Below are positions 60,344 to 64,000 of a stretch of DNA of 64,000 nt, piece after piece (position 1 is the stretch's first letter; every line of letters begins with the position of its first letter). Both the position numbers and the translations under genes were made by a program. Source of the stretch: Actinomycetospora succinea (GTDB lineage: Bacteria > Actinomycetota > Actinomycetes > Mycobacteriales > Pseudonocardiaceae); the NCBI RefSeq assembly GCF_004363095.1, contig NZ_SNYO01000001.1, positions 62,001 through 126,000 of the forward strand, in the 5' to 3' direction. The notes beneath the pieces were generated by a model that was not told the DNA's origin, searched no databases, and was given only the letters and a program-made list of their open reading frames with translations.

Positions 60344-61096
60344 GTGGAGCTCCAGGACCGCGTCGCCGTCGTCACCGGCGCCGGCGGCGGCATCGGGCGC
60401 GCGCTGGTGACGGCGCTGACCGACGCCGGGGCGCGCGTGGTGGCCACCGACCGCGAGGGAGCGCTCGACGGCGTCGACGCCGACGTCGTCCGCCCCCTCG
60501 ACGTCACCGACCCCGAGGCGACCGCCGCCCTGCTCGCCGAGGTGGGGCCGGTCGACCTGTGGTTCGCCAACGCCGGCATCGCCGCGGGCACCGACCCGAT
60601 GGAGACGCCGGACGACCTCTGGGACACCGTCCTCGACGTCAACCTGCGCGCCCACATCACCGCCGCGAAGCTCCTGCTGCCCGGCTGGCTGGAGCACGGC
60701 GAGGGCTACTTCGTCGCGACGGCGTCGGCGGCCGGCCTGCTCACGCAGATCGGGTCGGCGCCGTACGCGGTGAGCAAGCACGCGGCGGTCGCGTTCGCCG
60801 AGTGGCTGTCGGTGACCTACGGCGCGCGCGGCGTCCGGGTCAGCACGCTGTGCCCGATGGGCGTCGCGACGCCGATGCTCGAGGGTGCGATGAGCTCGCT
60901 CGCCACGGACACGGTGCGCGCCGCCGGCGAGGTGCTCACCCCCGAGGTCGTCGCCGCGGCCGTCCTCGAGGGCATCGGGCGCGAGGAGTTCCTCATCCTG
61001 CCGCACCCCGAGGTGCTCACGTTCTTCCGCCGCAAGGGCGAGGACTACGAGCGCTGGCTGGCCGGGATGCGGCGGCTGCAGGACTCGCTGGGCTGA
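60344..61096 (+). CDS. SDR family oxidoreductase
   Basis: A 250-residue classical SDR with VVTGAGGGIGRALVTAL near residue 10, NAGIAAG near 85 and the catalytic ASAAGLLTQIGSAPYAVSKHAA (Ser, Tyr, Lys intact). It starts with GTG 3 bases after the thiolase stop. The substrate is unknown; coupling to the thiolase suggests a lipid-type hydroxyacyl substrate. It meets a convergent SRPBCC gene at one base distance. Confidence 0.88.
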   Translation: MELQDRVAVVTGAGGGIGRALVTALTDAGARVVATDREGALDGVDADVVRPLDVTDPEATAALLAEVGPVDLWFANAGIAAGTDPMETPDDLWDTVLDVNLRAHITAAKLLLPGWLEHGEGYFVATASAAGLLTQIGSAPYAVSKHAAVAFAEWLSVTYGARGVRVSTLCPMGVATPMLEGAMSSLATDTVRAAGEVLTPEVVAAAVLEGIGREEFLILPHPEVLTFFRRKGEDYERWLAGMRRLQDSLG

Positions 61097-61097
61097 T

Positions 61098-61517
61098 TCA
61101 CGAGCCTGAGCAGTACCGGCGCAGCGACTCGGCCTCGGTGCGCAGGTAGCTCTTCGTCAGCCCGGTGGTCAGCGCGCCGAACACCGCGGACAGGCCGCGC
61201 TGGTCGAGCCCCAGCGCGATCCGCGTGCCGCCGTCGGGCAGCACCGTGAGCTCGTGGGTGGCCCGCGTGCGCCCCGCCGAGGGCCCGCTGACCCAGGAGA
61301 ACGCCTCGCCGGGCCGGACCTCGTCGACGGTCCACACCAGCGTCGGCAGGCGGGGCTGGGAGATGCGCACGCGGGTGCCGGGCGCGAGCTCGCGGCCGTC
61401 GAGGATCTCGACCCGGCGCATCGTCGGCGTCCAGTCGGGCCAGCGCTCGACGTCGATCAGCACCGCCCAGACCTCGTCGACGGGTGCGGGGATGTCGGCG
61501 GTGCTGTCGTGGCGCAC
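61098..61517 (-). CDS. SRPBCC family protein (polyketide cyclase/dehydrase-like)
   Basis: A protein of about 139 residues with the START/Bet v1-like fold: TADIPAPVDEVWAVLIDVERWPDWTPTMRRVEILDG at the start and ATHELTVLPDGGTRIALGLDQRG later. Small-ligand binding or lipid-related roles are typical. The GTG at 61517 is the most consistent start; longer forms reach into non-homologous Arg-rich sequence. Confidence 0.8.
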   Translation of the reverse strand: MRHDSTADIPAPVDEVWAVLIDVERWPDWTPTMRRVEILDGRELAPGTRVRISQPRLPTLVWTVDEVRPGEAFSWVSGPSAGRTRATHELTVLPDGGTRIALGLDQRGLSAVFGALTTGLTKSYLRTEAESLRRYCSGS

Positions 61518-61590
61518 GGTGATGACGCTAGCGGGCCCGGGACACCGTGTCGGTGGTTCCGCGCCCGGCGGCCACGGGTGACGATGCGGC

Positions 61591-62220
61591 ATGGCCGACG
61601 CCCTGGCGCTGGCGCGCGAGGAGCGCGCCGAGCTCGCCGACTTCCTCGCGACCCTCACCCCGGCGCAGTGGGACGCCCCGACGCTGTGCACGAAGTGGAA
61701 CGTGCGCGACCTCGTCGCCCACGTCATCAGCTACGACGTCCAGGGCATGACCGGGTTCGTGCGCACCCTCCTGCTCTCGGGCATGTCGCCGGACCGCGCC
61801 AACCAGAAGGCCGTCGACGCCCTGCACGAGCTCGACCCGTGGGGGCTCGTCGACCTCGTGCGCCGCTACCGGACCCCGGAGGGGTTCACCGCGCGGTTCG
61901 GCTACCGGATCGCGCTCACCGACGGCGCGATCCACCAGCAGGACATCCGCCGCCCGCTGGGCATGCCGCGCACGATCCCGCCCGAGCGGCTGAAGGTGAT
62001 CCTCGACTTCGCGGTCGTCGCCCCGCCGATCCACGCGGGCCCGCGCGTGCGCGGCCTGCGCCTGCAGGCCACCGACCTCGACTGGAGCCACGGGTCGGGC
62101 GCCGAGGTCACCGGTCCCGGCGAGTCCCTGCTCATGGCCGCGGCGGGGCGCGCCGAGGCGCTCGAGGACCTCGAGGGGCCGGGTCGGGACACGCTGGCCG
62201 CGCGCGTCGCGAAGGGTTGA
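61591..62220 (+). CDS. TIGR03083 family protein (maleylpyruvate-isomerase N-terminal-like)
   Basis: A 209-residue DinB/MDMPI-fold protein with AEERAELADFLATLTPAQWDAPTLCTKWNVRDLVAHV (in pieces); the Trp-Asn-Val-Arg-Asp region holds a His ligand. IHQQDIRRPLG gives the second and third ligands. In actinobacteria these metal-dependent proteins often use mycothiol. Substrate unknown. A single gene, divergent from the SRPBCC gene. Confidence 0.8.
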   Translation: MADALALAREERAELADFLATLTPAQWDAPTLCTKWNVRDLVAHVISYDVQGMTGFVRTLLLSGMSPDRANQKAVDALHELDPWGLVDLVRRYRTPEGFTARFGYRIALTDGAIHQQDIRRPLGMPRTIPPERLKVILDFAVVAPPIHAGPRVRGLRLQATDLDWSHGSGAEVTGPGESLLMAAAGRAEALEDLEGPGRDTLAARVAKG

Positions 62221-62347
62221 TCGCGTCGGCTACTCGCCGTGATACCGATACTCCACGTCGACGCGCCGCCGTGGCCTGCAACGATGTCGTCGGTGGCCCG
62301 GCGCCGCGTGGTTCGCACTCCGTCGTCGCCGGGCCGCCCTCACCTTC

Positions 62348-62367
62348 CTTCACTCGTCGGAGTGAAG
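62348..62367. repeat. short hairpin upstream of the secreted-protein gene
   Basis: CTTCACTC and GAGTGAAG with a GTCG loop, a perfect 8-base stem. It lies 104 bases before the gene and may be a terminator for the upstream gene or part of a leader. Confidence 0.5.
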
Positions 62368-62407
62368 ACGAACCGGATCTCCTAACACGAAGTGTGATCC
62401 AGTCGAT

Positions 62408-62463
62408 CCGTCGGTTGCGAACCACGCAAGCGCGGTTGCCCTGAGGGCAACCCTGACCGACGG
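62408..62463 (+). promoter_or_regulatory. nested hairpins in the leader of the secreted-protein gene
   Basis: Outer arms CCGTCGGT (62408-62415) and ACCGACGG (62456-62463) enclose an inner perfect stem GGTTGCCC/GGGCAACC with a TGA loop (62434-62452). The outer 3' arm runs into GGAG, the likely ribosome-binding site of the GTG at 62471, so folding could hide it. Confidence 0.4.
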
Positions 62464-62470
62464 AGTCGAT

Positions 62471-63022
62471 GTGACCTCACGTCTCGACCAGTCCTCGCCG
62501 CTCGCCCAGCCCGCCCCGGAACCGAAGAAGCCGCGAAGGGCGGGGCGCGTCCTCGCCGTCGTCGCCGGGCTCTTCCTCGCCTACTTCCTCGGCTTCGGCA
62601 TGGGTCACTCCAACTCGACAGTGCAGGCCCAACCGGTTGCGCAGCCGGCTCCGGTGGTCACCACCCGCACGGTGACGGTGCCGGGTCCGACCGTCACGGT
62701 CCCGGGTCCGACGGTCACCGTCCCGGGTCCGACCGTGACGGTGCAGGCCGCACCTCCCGCCTCGAGCGCGCCGAGCGCGTCCACGCCGTCCGCCGGGTCC
62801 TCGTTCAGCTCGGGGACGTACGAGGTCGGCACGGAGATCCAGCCGGGCACGTACCGGACCAGCGGGTCCGACTGGTGCTATTGGGAGCGGCTTCGGTCCA
62901 ACGACGGCGAGTTCGACTCGATCCTGGCCAACGGCAACGCCGACGGTCCGAGCTCGGTGAGTGTCAAGTCGAGCGACAAGTACATCCGCTTCAGTGGGAC
63001 CTGCTCCTGGGCGAAGCGCTGA
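62471..63022 (+). CDS. membrane-anchored or secreted small protein with VTVPGPT repeats
   Basis: A 183-residue protein with a basic N-terminus, one hydrophobic helix (AVVAGLFLAYFLGFGMGH, about residues 30-47) and an extracytoplasmic part. Residues 68-88 contain three VTVPGPT repeats. The C-terminal domain (YEVGTEIQPGTYRTSGSDWCYWERL and CSWAKR) resembles a common actinobacterial secreted domain with a Cys pair. Function unknown. The start GTG lies after a structured leader. Confidence 0.7.
   Translation: MTSRLDQSSPLAQPAPEPKKPRRAGRVLAVVAGLFLAYFLGFGMGHSNSTVQAQPVAQPAPVVTTRTVTVPGPTVTVPGPTVTVPGPTVTVQAAPPASSAPSASTPSAGSSFSSGTYEVGTEIQPGTYRTSGSDWCYWERLRSNDGEFDSILANGNADGPSSVSVKSSDKYIRFSGTCSWAKR
62672..62734 (+). 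repeat. 21-base tandem repeat (three copies)
   Basis: Three 21-base units encode VTVPGPT in the secreted protein, forming a proline-rich spacer. Small base differences between units are synonymous, so the amino-acid repeat appears to be selected. Confidence 0.85.
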
Positions 63023-63032
63023 CCGATCCCAT

Positions 63033-63072
63033 GTGCGTGATCTTCTGAGCGATCGCTCAGAAGATCACGCAC
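63033..63072. repeat. 40-base perfect palindrome
   Basis: Two exact 20-base arms without a loop, starting GTGCGTGATC and ending GATCACGCAC, lie 10 bases after the stop of the secreted-protein gene. It can form a strong hairpin or cruciform. It shares the GTG(A/C)G-type ends with the repeats at 39668 and 63827 and probably acts as a terminator or mobile palindromic element. Confidence 0.85.
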
Positions 63073-63095
63073 TTGAGGAGCCTAGGCTCGCGGGT

Positions 63096-63833
63096 GTGGA
63101 CGTCCGACTCTGGTTCGATCCGATCTGCCCGTTCTGCTGGATGACGGGCAAGTGGTTGCGGGTGGTCGCGCGGCAGCGGGACCTCGCGATCGAGTGGCGG
63201 TTCATCTCGCTGCGGCTCGTCAACGCGCACGTCGACTACGACGCGCAGTTCCCGCCCGAGTACGAGGCGGGGCACACGTCCGGGCTGCGGGGCCTGCGCG
63301 TCGCGGCGCGGACGCGTCAGGAGCACGGCCCGGAGGCGCTCGACCGCCTGCACGAGGCGTTCGGGCTCGCCGTCTTCGAGCAGGCGCCGATGCCCGACAC
63401 ACCGTCGGCACGCGAGGCCCTGGGCACCGACGCGTTCCTGGGGAGCGTGCTCACCTCGGCGGACCTGCCGACGTCGCTCGCCGCAGCGGCCGACGACACG
63501 GCCTGGGACGAGGTGATCCAGCGCGAGACCGACGAGGCCCTCGCGCTGACCGGCAAGGACGTCGGCACCCCGATCATCCAGGTCGACCCGCCCGACGGCC
63601 TCGCGTTCTTCGGCCCGGTGATCAGCCGGATGCCCACCGAGGAGCAGGCCGGCGAGCTGTGGGACCACGCCGTCGGCCTCGCCCGGTTCCCGGGGTTCGC
63701 CGAGCTCAAGCGCAGCCTGCGCGAGCAGCCCCAGCTGCCGTCGTTCGGCGTCTCGACCGACCAGGTCGGCATCACCGAGGACTGGCACGGCGGGAGCCGC
63801 CGCCAGCACCGCGGAGGGCCTTCGGCCACGTGA
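63096..63833 (+). CDS. DsbA family oxidoreductase (mycothiol-dependent type)
   Basis: A 245-residue thioredoxin-fold protein with VRLWFDPICPFCWMTGKW, giving a CPFC active site at residues 11-14, an inserted helical domain (about 75-160) and cis-Pro motif GTPIIQV near 170. It resembles the mycobacterial Rv2466c-type mycothiol-dependent reductase. The GTG at 63096 is used; GAGGAG lies somewhat far upstream at 63075. The stop TGA lies inside the hairpin that follows. Confidence 0.85.
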   Translation: MDVRLWFDPICPFCWMTGKWLRVVARQRDLAIEWRFISLRLVNAHVDYDAQFPPEYEAGHTSGLRGLRVAARTRQEHGPEALDRLHEAFGLAVFEQAPMPDTPSAREALGTDAFLGSVLTSADLPTSLAAAADDTAWDEVIQRETDEALALTGKDVGTPIIQVDPPDGLAFFGPVISRMPTEEQAGELWDHAVGLARFPGFAELKRSLREQPQLPSFGVSTDQVGITEDWHGGSRRQHRGGPSAT

Positions 63834-63872
63834 GGGATATGGGTCGCCAGGGCGACCCATATCCCTCACGTG
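63827..63872. repeat. 22-bp-stem hairpin at the DsbA-like gene end
   Basis: Perfect 22-base arms (63827-63848 and 63851-63872) with a 2-base loop; ends CACGTGAGGG and CCCTCACGTG. It contains the stop codon of the DsbA-like gene and lies 17 bases before the end of a convergent gene, so it can serve as a two-way terminator. Confidence 0.85.
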
Positions 63873-63888
63873 GGCCGCAGGCCCCTCG

Positions 63889-63999
63889 CTACTCGTACGG
63901 CTGCGCCGGCGCGGCGACCGGGGCGACGGCGGTCGCGACGACGGCGGCGTGGTGCTCCGCCGACGCGGGGACGAAGTGGCCGGTCACCTGCACCCATGT
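63889..63999 (-). CDS. 3' end of a gene running off the window
   Basis: The final 36 codons of a minus-strand gene end with TAG at 63889-63891. The visible sequence (WVQVTGHFVPASAEHHAAVV, then an Ala/Val/Pro-rich tail ending QPYE) could be the C-terminus of a TIGR03943-type membrane-permease partner, but this is a guess. The start lies beyond base 64000. Confidence 0.5.
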   Translation of the reverse strand, partial: TWVQVTGHFVPASAEHHAAVVATAVAPVAAPAQPYE

Positions 64000-64000
64000 G

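Noticed and set aside
63033-63072. Phage attachment site or replication origin
   Set aside because: The perfect palindrome is alone, with no integrase, Rep or iterons; its ends resemble the other gene-end repeats, so a terminator-like role fits better.

Overview
The window is very GC-rich (above 70 % by eye), densely packed, full of GTG starts and 1-4 base ATGA/GTGA gene overlaps. With mycothiol-type DsbA and TIGR03083 proteins, an MmpS-like protein, an AfsR-like BTAD regulator and DUF6194/DUF6247/DUF4239 families, this points to a mycolate-free or related actinomycete, most likely Pseudonocardiales (inference; no rRNA is present). One tRNA gene (Arg, CCT) is seen. No rRNA, CRISPR array, transposase or integrase was found.

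Region by region. 0-15 kb is catabolic: a TetR regulator, a CHAD protein and an Lrp-type regulator facing a branched-chain 2-oxoacid dehydrogenase operon (E1 alpha, E1 beta, E2; 2.2-5.5 kb). Next come a hydantoinase/ketone-carboxylase-like operon (GntR regulator, HyuA, HyuB with a C-terminal Cys4 domain, isocitrate/isopropylmalate dehydrogenase-like enzyme; 5.7-11.8 kb) and a divergent aldehyde dehydrogenase, SDR and second GntR regulator (12.0-15.1 kb). 15-34.7 kb is mixed housekeeping and envelope: an ECF sigma factor with a membrane partner, a SnoaL-like gene with a coupled small peptide, PhzF, a phosphatase, an Hsp70-type protein with a membrane anchor and secreted domain, a DUF4041/GIY-YIG protein, a kelch protein, tRNA-Arg, Sir2, a flavin monooxygenase with a PPOX protein, a ThDP enzyme, DUF4239, OsmC and others. 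Stretches without a clear gene are 16646-16930, 17973-18229, 21925-22181, 22830-23309 and 62221-62470.

34.7-54.7 kb is the striking part. It carries homologues of the Nit1C (nitrile/cyanide assimilation) cluster: AIR-synthase-like protein, MSMEG_0572-type protein, MSMEG_0568-type radical SAM enzyme, MSMEG_0567-type acetyltransferase and MSMEG_0565-type glycosyltransferase. The diagnostic nitrilase is absent; a complete cobalt-type nitrile hydratase set (beta, alpha, accessory) lies next to the MSMEG_0572 gene instead. Interleaved are all three oxamate carbamoyltransferase homologues (AllF/FdrA, AllG, AllH), a carbamate kinase, two fumarase-superfamily lyases, a PLP enzyme, a ComA-like phosphosulfolactate synthase homologue, a disulfide-reductase-type flavoprotein and an XRE-cupin regulator. 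Related pseudo-palindromes (consensus about GTCnACnATrGTGGAC) sit at three divergent promoters of this block and at a fourth site near 58.1 kb, suggesting one regulon. A plausible reading is a nitrile- or ureide-type nitrogen salvage route ending in carbamoyl phosphate, ATP, CO2 and ammonia; the substrate is unknown.

54.6-64 kb has a large BTAD-STAND-TPR regulator, an MpaB-type oxygenase, a thiolase, an SDR, SRPBCC and TIGR03083 proteins, a small secreted protein with a structured leader, a DsbA-like protein and the 3' end of a further gene. Long inverted repeats starting GTGAG/GTGCG mark several gene ends (39.7, 63.05 and 63.85 kb).
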